DNA of 64,000 bases from Peltaster fructicola. Lineage: Eukaryota; Ascomycota; Dothideomycetes. The stretch lies in NCBI GenBank assembly GCA_001592805.2, contig CP051139.1, forward strand, positions 3,100,001-3,164,000, given 5' to 3'. Shown here one piece after another: positions 31,387-43,163 of the stretch; position 1 is the stretch's first letter, and each line of letters begins with the position of its first letter. The notes under the pieces are model-generated. The model saw only the letters and a program-made list of their open reading frames with translations. It had not been told where the DNA came from and searched no databases. The translations under genes were made by a program, and so were the position numbers.

Positions 31387-32638
31387 TTATAACAACGGAT
31401 TTGAGCGATACTCTGGAACCCGGACTTCACCATTGACTGTGGCATCACCCTTCTTGATCTCTTTGGCATCGTCAAGCTCTGTCTCGCCCTCTTGCTCCGC
31501 AAGCCATTTCTCAGCTTCAAGTGCTGCCATGCAGCCAGTTCCTGTACCATGTTAGTGCGAAATACTCGCAATGTAGGGCTGACTCACCTGCTGAGGTCAC
31601 GGCTTGTCTGTACTTCTTGTCCTGGACGTCGCCTGCAGCAAAGACACCAGGCACGGTAGTCTCGGTCGTTCCAGGGATCGTGATTATGTAGCCGTCTTCG
31701 TCCATCTTGACCTGATCCTTGAAGAGGTGTGTTGCAGGCTCGTGTCCAACAGCGTAGAACAACCCGTTCGCTGCGAGCTCTTCAGTTTCGCCAGTCTTTG
31801 CGTTCTTCACAACCAAGCTCTTCATCAAACCTCGAGGTCCCTCATCTCCCTTGATCTCAACACCTTGTGTGTTGTACCTGATTTCGACCTTGGGATTGTT
31901 CGCCAAACGGCGTGCATTTGCCTTAGATGCTCGCAGAATGTCTCTTCGTACGAGTACGTAGACTTTACTGGCCTTCTTCGTGAGATATACCGCCTCTTCC
32001 ACTGCAGAATCACCTCCGCCAATAACGACCAAGGGCTTCTCTCTGAAGATTGGCAGACTGCCGTCACATACAGCACATGCGCTGACACCATTACCCCAAA
32101 ACTTATCTTCGCCTTCCAATCCCAGCCTTCTTGCCTTGGCACCAGTGGCGATGATGATGGAGTCTGCAGTATGTGTCTCTTCTTCCAGCGTTTCCTCGTC
32201 ACCCATTGGATGTAACCAGAATTTGAATGGTCTCGACGACAGATCAACCTTGCCAACAGTTTGACTGACGATCTCTGTACCGCATGACTCGCTCTGCTTA
32301 CGCATCTGGTCCATAAGTGTTGCGCCCTGAATCTTCTCGAAGCCAGGGAAGTTCTCAACTTCATCTGTGGTGGTCAGCTGTCCTCCAGCAGCGATTCCCA
32401 GTGCGAGGAAGCCTTCGTACATCACAGGCTTGAGGTCTGCTCTTGCGGCATAGATGGCAGCTGTATGGCCTGCCGGGCCGGATCCGATTATGACCAGCTT
32501 AGAATGCATCTTGCGAACCTGCTGTGTCACAAGTGACGAGCTGGCCTGATCGGCCGCAGTAGAAATGAGGGGCGAGCTGTGCTCAGAGGTCTTGTAGAAG
32601 GACGCTGCGAACAGTGGAAGTGGTATGCTTGAGCGCAA
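31387..32638 (-). CDS. TRR1: Thioredoxin reductase (TRR1-like), possibly dual-targeted
   Basis: Two exons, 31588-32638 and 31387-31541, with a 46-nt intron (GTGAGT...GTACAG) give 401 residues, or 358 if translation starts at Met44 (32509). It is a low-molecular-weight flavoenzyme that reduces thioredoxin with NADPH. Seen: FAD motif IGSGPAGHTAAIYAAR, GGQLTTTDEVENFPGF, the redox pair in ACAVCDG (Cys188 and Cys191), NADPH motif GGGDSAVEEAVYL with VLVRR, and FAAGDVQDKKYRQAVTSAG ending in TGCMAALEAE. The 43 residues before Met44 are rich in Ser, Arg and hydrophobic residues and poor in acids, as in a mitochondrial presequence. A single gene could therefore supply cytosolic and mitochondrial forms. 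Confidence 0.93.
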
Positions 32639-34192
32639 CGGTCGAAAACCAGCACGTCCGAATGCCCTGGCGAACAGTTTGGCGGTATTGTAGGAAGGAA
32701 CGAGTTGTTGGGATTATGCTAGATCGATAGTCTTTATTCGTAGGTAGTCTATGGCAGAATGGGTCGGTAATAAGCTGGGAATTCTTATGCAACACGATTA
32801 TGGTCTCGGCGCCGTGGTTTTCTAGTCGAATGTTGAAACTTTTCTATGAAAGCGGGCTTTTGTCAGCTCGACGAACAAACGAATGAAACCCAGAGACGAG
32901 AGTTTGGTAGAGCTTTGATATCACATAATCGGCATTCTCGGGTCTACCATGGACTTCTGTTGCTCTGTACCTTAGACGTACCTGCAAGTGTGCGTCATCA
33001 GGAGTCGCTGGTGGCATCTGACTATCTGGAGTCTGGACCGATGATGTGATCCACCAAGTGGTCGTCGCACTAATGCCAGATGAGACGGTCAGCCTTGCTG
33101 CAATATTACACTCTCTACATGGGTTTACATTGGCCCTAATCTTGGTTATGCATCTAAGGCGATGTTCATTAGCAGCGTGGCTAATAACGTATCTACATTG
33201 TGGCTGCACAATCGTCCATATAGTACTGTCCATCATGTATGCTTCTCCCTGACATCCCTGTATGTTCTTGCCAACACAACCTCCGTGAATGTGCTGTTCA
33301 TGCTCTGAAGCGACTGCAGCTTCATGGCTGTTTTGTGTATAACATGTAGTGTCTTCGCTATGAGTACCGCCATGGATCTGACGTTGTCTCGTCCTCGGTC
33401 ATCCAGAACGACAATGTAGAGAAGGCAGTTGCGTGGAGCAAGAGTGCGCGCGCACATCCAATCATACGATAACGACCATGGCTTGGGTAAAGCGGGTCAA
33501 GCTTCTCTTTCTGGCAGACAGGCGCATGATGATGGACAGATCATGAAGACATTGCCACGGATCGTGCTCAAGCGGTGATGCTGTAGAGGTAGAAGAGCGA
33601 CCAAACAAACAGTTCGAGTGCCTAGAAGACGGTTAGGTCAATGCCCTACTCTTGTCAACGTATCATGTGGCCATTCGCGCTGCCTGGTGCGTGGACGGTT
33701 GCGTGGCGTGTACAAGTGTTGTATGTCCACTGTAGCACAAGCAATACTCCCGGGCGCCAGCGCGCATGCGATGATGAATGAAGCTATCCACTGAGGTGGA
33801 CGATGATGGTGTAATTCAGGGAGTCTTGATTGTGAGGTGTAATATGCTGAGGAAGTCGTCACGACGCCCGCTAGACGAATTCGGCAGTGGTGGAGAAAGC
33901 AAATCCGAAGTCGTTCTACGAGAGTCAGGGCTGTCAACTCAGCGAAGCTGATATCGGCGAGCAGTAACTGCACAAAACCCAGAGCCATTGACCGCTCCCT
34001 GGACGGTATCGATGGTGAGCAAGAGCACTAGCCAATGGACCACATTCGCTGACTGCCACCTTCAGGAGCACTCCCACTCGATTGGCCACCTCGCACGAAT
34101 CAAGGGATCTGATATCGCACAGTAGAAGAACAAATGAGAGAACACTGGAAGCAAGATTAGAGCCTGCTCGTAAGCAGCAGATTCGTGGCAAC
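32639..34192. other. Gene-poor gap of about 1.55 kb
   Basis: No supported gene. Minus-strand frames at 32844-33236 and 33638-33988 and a plus frame at 33046-33252 lack family signals. The minus frame at 32583-32795 runs into the thioredoxin reductase leader. Part of the gap should be the divergent promoters of thioredoxin reductase and LSD1. I looked for tRNA-like boxes and saw none. Confidence 0.4.
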
Positions 34193-37100
34193 ATGGCAAC
34201 AACGACACCGCGGAGAGCAGACGGTAAACGATATGGACATGTGCCAATATCAGTTGAGGCAACTACTCAAAGCCAGGCGGATTCTGCAGTCATGACAGAA
34301 GATGCCTCAAGCATGTCGCCTTCGAGCCCAGACTTATTCGATCGACCAGACCCGTACACCAAAGATGACAATACAAATTGGCAGCGATATGGCTCACTCG
34401 AATCCGCCACAAGTACGGGTATCACATCGCTCAGTTCTTCAATATCGACCGATGATAGCCACATGGATGTCTCAGCGAAAATCAATCATTCACGAAAGCG
34501 CACAATCGATGGCAAACTCAAGGTTGCAAGCCCAAAGTCTGCTTCTCATCTTTCATCAAAACCCTCTCCCAGCACTAATAACAGCAAACAAAGCATAGAG
34601 TCTATAGCGGCACACAACTTAACGAAAGCTGGCCCAGCTCCGCTATCTGCTCCAAGGCCAAGATCTGATACATCGACCTACCGACCACGATCGTCCATCC
34701 CAAGCTCTTTGTCAGCCACTATCTACGCAGGTCAGTGCATCGAAGCAGCTCTAGCATCTCGGCTGGACCCATATGCACTTCATCGGGGGGAACATGATCT
34801 TCTCGTCGATGCAATAACGACGAGTGAGGTCACAGTATACCTCAACATCCGTAATGCCATACTCCGGCTGTGGTTGCGAAATCCTATATGCAGTGTAACA
34901 CTCGAGGAGGCGGCCGGCTGTGCGAAAGAATCTCGTTTCTTTGGGCTTGCAGAGGTTGCGTTCAACTGGCTGACGAGGAATGGATACATCAACTTCGGCT
35001 GTATCGACATTCCTCGGGATAGTAAGGCTGCTGCAAAGGTCAAGAAGATGCCCAGACAACGGACAGTCGTGGTCATTGGCGCCGGTGTGGCTGGCTTGAC
35101 GACCGCAAGGCAGCTAGAGAATCAGTTCGCACACGATCAAGAGCATTGGCAGGCACGAGGTGAGAAGGTTCCGAAGGTCATCATCATCGAAGGTCGAAAA
35201 CGAATCGGCGGACGAGTCTATTCCAAGCCCTTGAGAACGCAGAGCAGCCAGCGACTACCAGGCGGGACTCGCAACACAGCCGAGATGGGCGCAATGATAG
35301 TAACTGGCTTTGAGCGTGGTAATCCACTGGACATCATCATAAGAGCTCAGCTTGGTCTTCCATACCACCTGCTGAAGGACGCTCTCACAATTTACGACTG
35401 TGACGGCAAGCCAGTCGACGAGAAAAGAGACCTGCTGAACACAGATCTCTACACTGACATCTCTGACAGGACAGGCGAGTTCCGAGCGGCACCACGACAA
35501 CAACATACACTTCGAGGCGACGAAGATCTGATCAATCGTGGACGTGATCCAGCTCAGCGTGGGCTCGCAGAATCTCAGTTGGAACCACTTGAGACGTTCG
35601 ATCCTTCGAAGCAACGCAAGCCAATATCTAAGAGAGGGAGAAGGACAAACGCACCGCCTGGTACTGAGAAGCTTACAGGGCGGAGCGAGATTGTGGAAGG
35701 AGGCAATGCTTCCATTCGAGCGGCAACAGCTGCGCACCAGATGGGCTGGCGTGTGAAAGATGGCGTATCGAAGAACCACACCGTTTCGCTTCACGCGATT
35801 GCAGAATCGTATCACCATCCCTCTCTTGGGACAGTCATGGACGCCGCCATCAAGCAGTATCAGACATTGCTTGATATCCAGCCCCGAGACATGCGTCTGC
35901 TCAACTGGCATCATGCAAATCTGGAGTATGCTAATGCGGCACCAGTGACAAGACTGAGTTTGAGTGGGCACGATCAGGACAATGGTAACGAGTTCGAAGG
36001 CGCTCACTCTGAAATCATTGGCGGATACACACAGATGCCACGAGGACTCATGAACCTTCCCACGAAGCTCGATGTTCGTTTCGATCACACAGTCGAAAGC
36101 ATACATTATGATGATCGTATGAATGACGACCATACTACAACGACGAAGATTGTTTGCACTAATGGCAAAGTTATCGAAGCTGACGAGGTCATCCTCACAG
36201 CACCATTAGGTGTGCTGAAGTCAGACATGATCGACTTTGATCCACCTCTCCCAGACTGGAAACAAGGAGCAATAGAACGCATGGGCTTCGGACTGCTCAA
36301 TAAGGTAAGTGAAACGTACACTGCTGTGTCTTTGTACTAACAGCGGCCAGGTCGTTCTTGTTTACGATGCTCCTTTCTGGGACGAGTCCCGCGATATGTT
36401 TGGCCTACTCAACGAACCCGAGGAGAAGGACAGTCTCGATCCACAGGACTACGAGGCAAGAAGAGGGAGATTCTACTTGATATGGAACGCCTCGAGGATA
36501 AGCGGACGACCGATGCTGATGGCGCTCATGGCGGGACATGCTGCTCAGCAAGCCGAGACCACTGATACGGCGTCACTGCTCTGCGAGATTACGGAGCGAC
36601 TTCGCAAAGTGTTCACCCTAGATGTGCCAGCTCCTCGCGAAGTCATTGTCACACGCTGGCGCCACGATCCGTATGCACGAGGCACGTACTCGTACGTTGC
36701 GCAGAAGACGCAAGGCAACGACTACAACCTGATGGCGAAGTCCGTGGGCAATCTACACTTTGCGGGAGAGGCTACGTGCGGTACACATCCTGCTACGGTG
36801 CATGGCGCGTTCCTGTCCGGGTTGCGAGCTGCTGCGGATGTTATGGATACCATGATGGGTCCGATTGAGCTCCCGATGCCACTCGTGGGACCTCCAACCG
36901 TCAAAGAAGAGGCGTCACCTGTCAAGGTCATCCGTCGCCCGCAACCAGCAGTTGAACCACCAGCGATGCTGACTACATCTACAAGCACCGCCAATATCCC
37001 TATCATTAAAGCCGAGACCGAGACGGTTGCCCTTGCCACCATCCCGTGGGCTACTACTCGGAAGCTCAGTGGACCTCCATCGAAGAGTGTCTGCTCATCA

Positions 37101-37598
37101 GACCCATCTTTCTGGGTGTCTGCCGACTGGAACAACAATTCGGACATATACGAGGCGACCGTAGCAAGTGTCATCTTTGCACAGGTCGGTGAGCGACCCA
37201 TCAAACCTGCGAGATCTGGTGTCAACCCGTTCCTGCTCTACAGCAAAGCGAAATGGGATGAGTGCAAGACAGTCTGTGCAGAAAAGGGCACCACCAACAC
37301 TGGTCATAATGCTATTCGACAAGTGCTCGGACAATGGTGGAAGGATCTGAGCGATGAGGCCAAGCAGCCCTACCTCGACCAGAGCAAGGCTGCGCAGGAC
37401 ACGGCTGAAGCAGACCGCAAAGGATGGACCACTGCTGTGGCCAAGTGGGACGAGGACGCAAAGCGTATACGACAAGAGTACATGAATGCCAACCCTCCCG
37501 CCAGAGGTACTTCAAATGGCAGCATGGACGATAATGCAAGTGGACGACGAAAGACGAATGTTAGCACGAACATTGCTTTGGACTTCAGCTTTGCTTAG
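34193..37598 (+). CDS. LSD1/KDM1-type histone demethylase with SWIRM and HMG box
   Basis: Two exons, 34193-36304 and 36351-37598, with a 46-nt intron (GTAAGT...GGCCAG) give 1,119 residues. Domain order: disordered Ser-rich N-terminus, SWIRM (about 174-272, ending NWLTRNGYINFGCIDIP), FAD-dependent amine oxidase starting at VVVIGAGVAGLTTARQLE (about 291) and closing with LHFAGEATCGTHPATVHGAF, and an HMG box near residues 985-1085 (NPFLLYSKAKW, GQWWKDLSDEAKQPY). LSD1 enzymes remove mono- and dimethyl marks from histone H3. The SWIRM-oxidase-HMG order matches the fungal branch (S. pombe Lsd1/Lsd2). Where human LSD1 has the coiled-coil tower that binds CoREST, this protein has an Arg/Pro-rich, likely disordered insert (about 420-530). 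Confidence 0.9.
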
Positions 37599-38261
37599 CA
37601 GTATAAGCTCGGGTCGAGCATCATATACTCATATTTATACAGGCCACATGGTCATGATCTTTAAAGAGTCATTCTCGCCAGCCCTCACGCACTATCGGCA
37701 AATGTTAGCGGCGTCTGCTCGTCAAGCGCACGCTTAGATTGCTGCACGTCAACCTGTAAGTGGCATGTCATCCGACGGTAAATGAAAAAGTACCTTCGAG
37801 AGCTCGCGTGGCATATTACCGGAGCTGAAATAGGTGGCACAACCTTTCATCGTTCGTTTAGTGCCACTGCGGGACCTTCTACTGCGTCAGACTCGAAGGA
37901 TTCGGGCACAGCAATGCACCTACGTCGTTATGCATTCACTTGATCACCTTTGCACCATTAACACGTCGAGTCGCTTCATATCATCAGTTTCATCCTCTCC
38001 ACGCGCGCCACGATATCCATCTACCGCTGACGACTCCCTGCTGCTCATGAAATCGAATCATCAAACATGGACAGTTGATTCCTGTAGCGCGTGTACCTTC
38101 TCACGATCATCAGAGAGACGTTCAGAGTAGCATAAAAACCCTCAGTAAAGAAATACGGCTCCCCTGATGGTTGCACCTCACACCTCTCTCAGAGCGTAGC
38201 TATAGGAGCTGCTGCGAAGGATAAAGCACAAGGAGCAGCTCCAGCTACAAGGACACACAAC
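37599..38261. other. Intergenic, CreB promoter side
   Basis: No gene seen. A TATA-like GCATAAAAACC lies near 38130, about 130 bp ahead of the CreB ATG. Confidence 0.4.
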
Positions 38262-40454
38262 ATGTCATTCTTTGGCAAGTTCAAACCAAGCGCAGCAGGT
38301 AACACATCGACGCTCAACTCGGTGTCGAAAAAGGACCCCAACGCATCGCAGCTCACACCTCTCGAAAAGCACATCGCAGACATCACCGAGCCTGTACGCG
38401 TGGACGGCAGCGACAAGTTCTTCGGCTTCGAGAACTACGGCTCAACATGCTACTGTAACTCTATCGTACAGTGTCTATACTACTCTGCACCTTTCCGAGA
38501 AAGCGTCATAAACTACCCAACGAAGGACTTCCTCGAGTCTTTGAAGAGCAAGACCACGGCTAAAGAACGAGACGATGGATTACACTCTGCGAATGGCGCG
38601 CCTTTGTCGCCACGAGCGACTGCCACAGCGACACCCTATCCCAACCCTACCTCTCCCGCACGCAAAGCGCTTGCCATCACATCAACGTTTCCTGGCTCAC
38701 AACCGAAGCCTGAAGAGAATAAGGACACCCCCGAGTATAAGAAGAAGATGGCAATACAAGCAGGGCCAGTGCTAGACATGACCAAGGACAACTCGAAAGA
38801 GTACGGCATGGATGAGAGCCTCTTCACATCGCTAAAGGACATCTTTGAGGCGATCATAGCGCACAAGTCGAGAACAGGTGTGGTCAGCCCGCATAAGTTT
38901 CTTGAGATTCTGCGAAGAGAGAACGAGATGTTCCGGTCGGCGATGCATCAAGATGCCCACGAGTTTCTCAACCTCCTCCTCAATTCGGTCGTGGAGAATG
39001 TCGAGCAATTCTCCAAGCTCAATCCACCGCCTGAGTCAAGAGCGAACGGCACGATCGAGCATGGATCCTTCGACAAAGCGCTGTCGAAAGTGATCAGCAC
39101 AGGCACGAATGCTGATCCGCGGTGGGTCCATGATATCTTCGAGGGCGTGCTGACCTCAGAAACACGGTGCCTTACTTGTGAGACAGTATCACAGCGAGAC
39201 GAAGCTTTCCTGGATCTGTCAGTCGATCTCAGCCCACACACATCAGTCACATCCTGTCTGCGGAAATTCTCGCAAGAGGAGATGCTATGCGAGCGCAACA
39301 AGTTCCATTGCGATCCTTGTGGCGGCCTACAGGAAGCAGAGAAGCGTATGAAGATCAAGCGACTGCCGAAGATCCTTGCACTCCACCTCAAGCGCTTCAA
39401 GTACACGGAAGATCTGCAGAAGCTGCAAAAGCTCTTTCACCGTGTGGTATATCCATTCCACCTCCGCCTGTTTAACACTACAGACGACGCTGAAGATGCA
39501 GATCGTCTATACGAGCTGTATGCTGTGGTCGTGCACATTGGTGGTGGCCCATACCACGGTCACTATGTAAGTATTGTCAAGACACAGGATCGTGGATGGC
39601 TACTTTTTGACGACGAACTTGTCGAGCCGGTTTCGAAGGACTATGTGCTCAGCTTCTTCGGCGGTGAGCCTATACCGGGTGCGTCAGATGCAAGACAGCT
39701 GGCATGCGCCTATGTGCTCTTCTACCAACAGACTACACTTGAGGCTGTACTAAAGGAGCAGGAAATGGAAAGTCACCCAGAAACGATCCTTCCTGTTACC
39801 GTGGCTGAATCAGCACAGCCCGTACAGAACAAAGAGACCTCAAAGGTCGATGCATACAATCTGCTGGGCCTTGTAACACCTACGAGCGAGGAGCCACACT
39901 ATATGGACTCGTTAGCACATTCTGTGACAGCACCACCAACATTGCTATCACCTGTGCTCAGTCTGGATGCCTCCAAGTCGAAGAAGGAGCTGAAGCAGGA
40001 CGAGAAAGAACGAAAAGCTGCGCAGAAGGCCGAGGAAAAGATACTCATCCAGAAGAGACGAGAAGCGTCGGATAAGCGTATCGAAGTCATGCGTAGGCAG
40101 GATGAGCACGTGAAGCTGGCCATGGAGGCGAGCAAGCAGAGCGCTGCAGAAGAGGCAAAAGCTCGAGGCGAAGATGTACACACTGCGGAACGCAGCGCCT
40201 TCAGCAGGTTCACACGGACGAGTAGTCTTCATCTGAGAAGCAGGCCCAAGCTCTTTGGTGGCAACCACAATAAAGACAAGGAGTCGCTGCCGGTGTTGTC
40301 TCCGGTGACAGTGCACAACACGCCCCACGATGAGTCGGCGCTGACTGCTCTTCCTACGCCACCTCCATTCTCGCCGATCATCGAGGAGTCGAATGGAAAA
40401 GAAAAGAAGAACCGGTTCAGCCTGGGTCGGAAACGAAGCACACAAGTGCTATGA
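38262..40454 (+). CDS. creB: CreB-like ubiquitin hydrolase (USP12/46 family)
   Basis: One exon of 730 residues. CreB is a deubiquitinase that works with the WD40 protein CreC in carbon catabolite regulation of filamentous fungi. The Cys box is [19 protein letters not shown] (Cys63) and the His box [13 protein letters not shown] (His434), with DDELVEPV and the terminal YVLFY of the UCH fold. A zinc finger is formed by TRCLTCETV and [13 protein letters not shown]. An insert of about 100 residues after the Cys box ([15 protein letters not shown]) is typical of CreB. The C-terminal third has a charged coiled coil ([20 protein letters not shown]) and basic tail. No lesion seen. Confidence 0.9.
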   Translation: MSFFGKFKPSAAGNTSTLNSVSKKDPNASQLTPLEKHIADITEPVRVDGSDKFFGFENYGSTCYCNSIVQCLYYSAPFRESVINYPTKDFLESLKSKTTAKERDDGLHSANGAPLSPRATATATPYPNPTSPARKALAITSTFPGSQPKPEENKDTPEYKKKMAIQAGPVLDMTKDNSKEYGMDESLFTSLKDIFEAIIAHKSRTGVVSPHKFLEILRRENEMFRSAMHQDAHEFLNLLLNSVVENVEQFSKLNPPPESRANGTIEHGSFDKALSKVISTGTNADPRWVHDIFEGVLTSETRCLTCETVSQRDEAFLDLSVDLSPHTSVTSCLRKFSQEEMLCERNKFHCDPCGGLQEAEKRMKIKRLPKILALHLKRFKYTEDLQKLQKLFHRVVYPFHLRLFNTTDDAEDADRLYELYAVVVHIGGGPYHGHYVSIVKTQDRGWLLFDDELVEPVSKDYVLSFFGGEPIPGASDARQLACAYVLFYQQTTLEAVLKEQEMESHPETILPVTVAESAQPVQNKETSKVDAYNLLGLVTPTSEEPHYMDSLAHSVTAPPTLLSPVLSLDASKSKKELKQDEKERKAAQKAEEKILIQKRREASDKRIEVMRRQDEHVKLAMEASKQSAAEEAKARGEDVHTAERSAFSRFTRTSSLHLRSRPKLFGGNHNKDKESLPVLSPVTVHNTPHDESALTALPTPPPFSPIIEESNGKEKKNRFSLGRKRSTQVL

Positions 40455-40793
40455 TTGTGACGACAAGAGTCGATCGCATGCAGATGTGGTATGTACATAT
40501 ACGCTGCCTGCTTTGAAAATGATACCCAGAGCATCATTATTGCATATGAGCGATCACGCCACGATATAGTCTGCAGCATGGTAGCGCAAGCCTCTGATCA
40601 AGCTCGCCGATTGTGCCCCTGTCGGCCATGTTCTTGGTCTCATGTCGATCGTGATTGCATCGCTGCTCATGTGGAATGCGTCTCTTTTGAGTTGAGCTCT
40701 TGTTGGTATTCGTGTTAGCCAATCCACCCGCTCTTCAGCATCTGGGCGGAAGATGCTGCGCATTGTCGTCTCATTCTGCCGCTTGTATGTGCT
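40455..40793. other. Intergenic between convergent CreB and YOS1
   Basis: Holds the two 3' ends. No gene seen. Confidence 0.4.
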
Positions 40794-41214
40794 TCAACCG
40801 AATGCGATGGCCCAGACGATGATAAGGGCGTTCAGAAAGATCAGAGGTACTGCAAACGCTCGGTCAGTGTACGTGCAGTCTACATGAACAGGACACACTC
40901 ACTCCTCATGAGTGTCCTCACGGAATTGATCAGGTTGATCGTCCTCGCCTTGAGACTTGCGTTATCTTGTGAACCTTGCCCAAACGACGGCTCATTCTGT
41001 GTAGATCCCCATCCAACTATCGCGCCAGTCAGTCGCCCATCTGCGTATACTAGCTCTTACTACCCACTTCTTGCAAGGAAACGATCCTCAGACAATATCG
41101 CTATAGCATTGACGAGCAGGACTGATACTGCATCCGAGTGTCAGCTAGATCAGACGTTATCTGTGCCGACACACCTTGGAACAAACCACCGAATGAGAAG
41201 AACAGTGTGGCCAT
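40794..41214 (-). CDS. YOS1: YOS1 / IER3IP1-like ER-Golgi transport protein
   Basis: Four small exons, 41175-41214, 41068-41127, 40903-41016 and 40794-40849, with introns of 47, 51 and 53 nt give 89 residues. Phases agree at all three joins. YOS1 is a small membrane protein of the Yip1-Yif1 complex needed for COPII traffic from the ER. Two hydrophobic segments are seen, at the N-terminus (ATLFFSFGGLFQVSVLLVNAI) and at the C-terminus (IPLIFLNALIIVWAIAFG). Between them are the family signatures AILSEDRFLARIGW and ARTINLINSVRTLMRIPLI. No single frame spans more than a third of the gene, so simple frame searches would miss it. It is head to head with ALG12. Confidence 0.85.
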
Positions 41215-41486
41215 TTTTGTGTTGCTGATTCCCACGGTCGACTGTCTTGCTGGTATGATGTCTGGTTGCAAGCTGTTCGGAAAGAGTCCGCATGAACCAG
41301 CTCGCCTTGGCACTTCCTTCGAGCAACAGCACCGAATGTCTTTCTCTGACTTACACAGATGGCGCTTGATACATGCATACAGACTTCAAGCGCCACGGAG
41401 CAAACACTTGACAATGGCTAGATTGCTTGGTTGGTTGCACAAGCAACTGCGATGAGCTCAAACACTGATATAAAGTAGATCTCGGA
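41215..41486. promoter_or_regulatory. Divergent promoter of YOS1 and ALG12
   Basis: 272 bp separate the outward-facing ATGs of two secretory-pathway genes. A TATA-like GATATAAAG lies about 20 bp before the ALG12 ATG. No UPRE-like palindrome was spotted by eye. Confidence 0.45.
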
Positions 41487-43112
41487 ATGAACCTCATCCT
41501 CCCATGCATCATACTGCTACATCTGTTCTGCTCGCCGTACACCAAGGTCGAAGAAAGCTTCAATATCCAAGCAACACACGATATCATAGCCTATGGCTTC
41601 AATCCGTTTGCGAACACCTCTGCTCATATCGAGAAGTACTATGACCATGTCGATTTTCCTGGTGCTGTTCCTAGGACGTTCACAGGCGCGTTACTGCTGG
41701 CCGGTTTGACGCAGCCCTTCGTGGCATACCTGACGTCCGTGGAAGCTCAATTACTTGTTCGAGCTGTGCTTGGCTTGCTCACTGCTGGATCACTGCTATT
41801 GGTGCGATCAGCCGTGGATACAGCATATGGTAAGGTAGCCGGCAGATGGTATGTTTTGCTACAGGCCAGCCAGTTCCATGTCATGTACTATGCCTCAAGG
41901 ACTTTGCCGAACATATACGCATTCATCTTGACGAACACAGCATTGTCTTGCTTGATCTTGACGAATGCAACTGCAACAAAATCTGCTAAGAGCACAAGAA
42001 GGAGAGCAGTGGCCTTGTACTGCATGACAGTCGCTGGCATCGTCTTTCGCTCAGAGCTTGCCATCCTCTTGGCTGCCGAAACACTGCAGATGCTCGGACG
42101 GCGTCGTGCTTCTCTGCTGCAAACTGTCATCCCGGCAGGCATTGCTGGAGCAGTGATCGCGTTGTCGCTTACAGTACCCATCGACTCGATGTTCTGGCGA
42201 CGATGGACCTGGCCTGAGCTCGAAGGATTCTACTACAATACCATCCTTGGGAAGTCTTCGGATTGGGGTACTAGTCCCTTTCACTACTACATTGTCAATA
42301 CCCTGCCACGTCTGTTGCTCAATCCGGTAGCATATCTCGTCTGTCTCCCAGCGGCATTCGCAGTCCAGGCTACCCGTCAGACCAGCCAGGACATACTGAC
42401 ACCGCACATGGCTTTCATCCTGGTGTACAGCCTACTGCCACACAAGGAGTGGCGCTTCGTCATGTATAGCATACCTGCGTTCACAGCTGTGGCAGCAGGC
42501 GGTGCTGCATGGATCTGGAATAGACGAGCCAAGTCGAAGCTCTTGCATGCATTGAGCTTACTCCTTATAGCCTCTACAGCTTTGACATTCCTCATCAGCA
42601 CTGGCATTCTATATATTTCAAGCCTCAACTATCCTGGTGGTGAAGCTCTGAGATTGCTCCATAGGTTGGAATCTGGCTCTCACAAGCATGTGTACCTAGA
42701 TAACCTTGCGTGCCAGACAGGAGTCACACGATTCACGCAGATGGAGCCCTCCTGGACATACGACAAGACTGAGGACAAAGCACACCTCTCGAAGGCGGCC
42801 TTCTGGCGGCAATTCGACTATGTAATTGTAGAAGACCACAAGAGTGTCATTGGGAATTGGCAGGTCAAGGGCAGTGTAGCGAGCTTCGATGGCGTCACAT
42901 TGAGGCCGGGAGAATCGGAGGATATCATACCGATGTCTGTCGAGTCACCATTGTACCAGGTGCAGTTGCTGTACAATCGGCTTGCCAATGCCATTCGCTC
43001 GAGAGTTACCAGGAACCACTGGCCGGCCATCAAGACGAGGACGAGGTTGTATATCTTGGAGCGAGAGATTCTATCGTCCAACCAGGATCCCAAGCTTACC
43101 ATTCAGATGTAG
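41487..43112 (+). CDS. ALG12: ALG12, dolichol-linked alpha-1,6-mannosyltransferase (GT22)
   Basis: One exon of 541 residues. ALG12 adds the eighth mannose, in alpha-1,6 linkage, to the lipid-linked N-glycan precursor on the lumenal side of the ER, using dolichol-phosphate mannose. N-terminal motifs are CSPYTKVEESFNIQATHD (15-32) and DFPGAVPRTF, with the acidic pair that GT22 enzymes use in catalysis. Ten or more hydrophobic segments follow. HKEWRFVMYSIPA (about 316-328) is the GT22 HKE-x-RF signature. The C-terminal soluble part is lumenal in type. The family members ALG9 and GPI10 have different N-terminal motifs, so ALG12 is favoured. Confidence 0.92.
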   Translation: MNLILPCIILLHLFCSPYTKVEESFNIQATHDIIAYGFNPFANTSAHIEKYYDHVDFPGAVPRTFTGALLLAGLTQPFVAYLTSVEAQLLVRAVLGLLTAGSLLLVRSAVDTAYGKVAGRWYVLLQASQFHVMYYASRTLPNIYAFILTNTALSCLILTNATATKSAKSTRRRAVALYCMTVAGIVFRSELAILLAAETLQMLGRRRASLLQTVIPAGIAGAVIALSLTVPIDSMFWRRWTWPELEGFYYNTILGKSSDWGTSPFHYYIVNTLPRLLLNPVAYLVCLPAAFAVQATRQTSQDILTPHMAFILVYSLLPHKEWRFVMYSIPAFTAVAAGGAAWIWNRRAKSKLLHALSLLLIASTALTFLISTGILYISSLNYPGGEALRLLHRLESGSHKHVYLDNLACQTGVTRFTQMEPSWTYDKTEDKAHLSKAAFWRQFDYVIVEDHKSVIGNWQVKGSVASFDGVTLRPGESEDIIPMSVESPLYQVQLLYNRLANAIRSRVTRNHWPAIKTRTRLYILEREILSSNQDPKLTIQM

Positions 43113-43163
43113 TTGGATACTCTGTTCAATGGTCAGCAACAATCACATGCTGCAGAAGCTCAC

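Noticed and set aside
34082-34192. LSD1 reading extended upstream to 34082
   Set aside because: The upstream part begins at a TTG and has no ATG before 34193.
35255-36133. 292-codon minus-strand frame inside LSD1
   Set aside because: Antisense shadow of the amine oxidase domain; rich in Cys and Ile without any domain.
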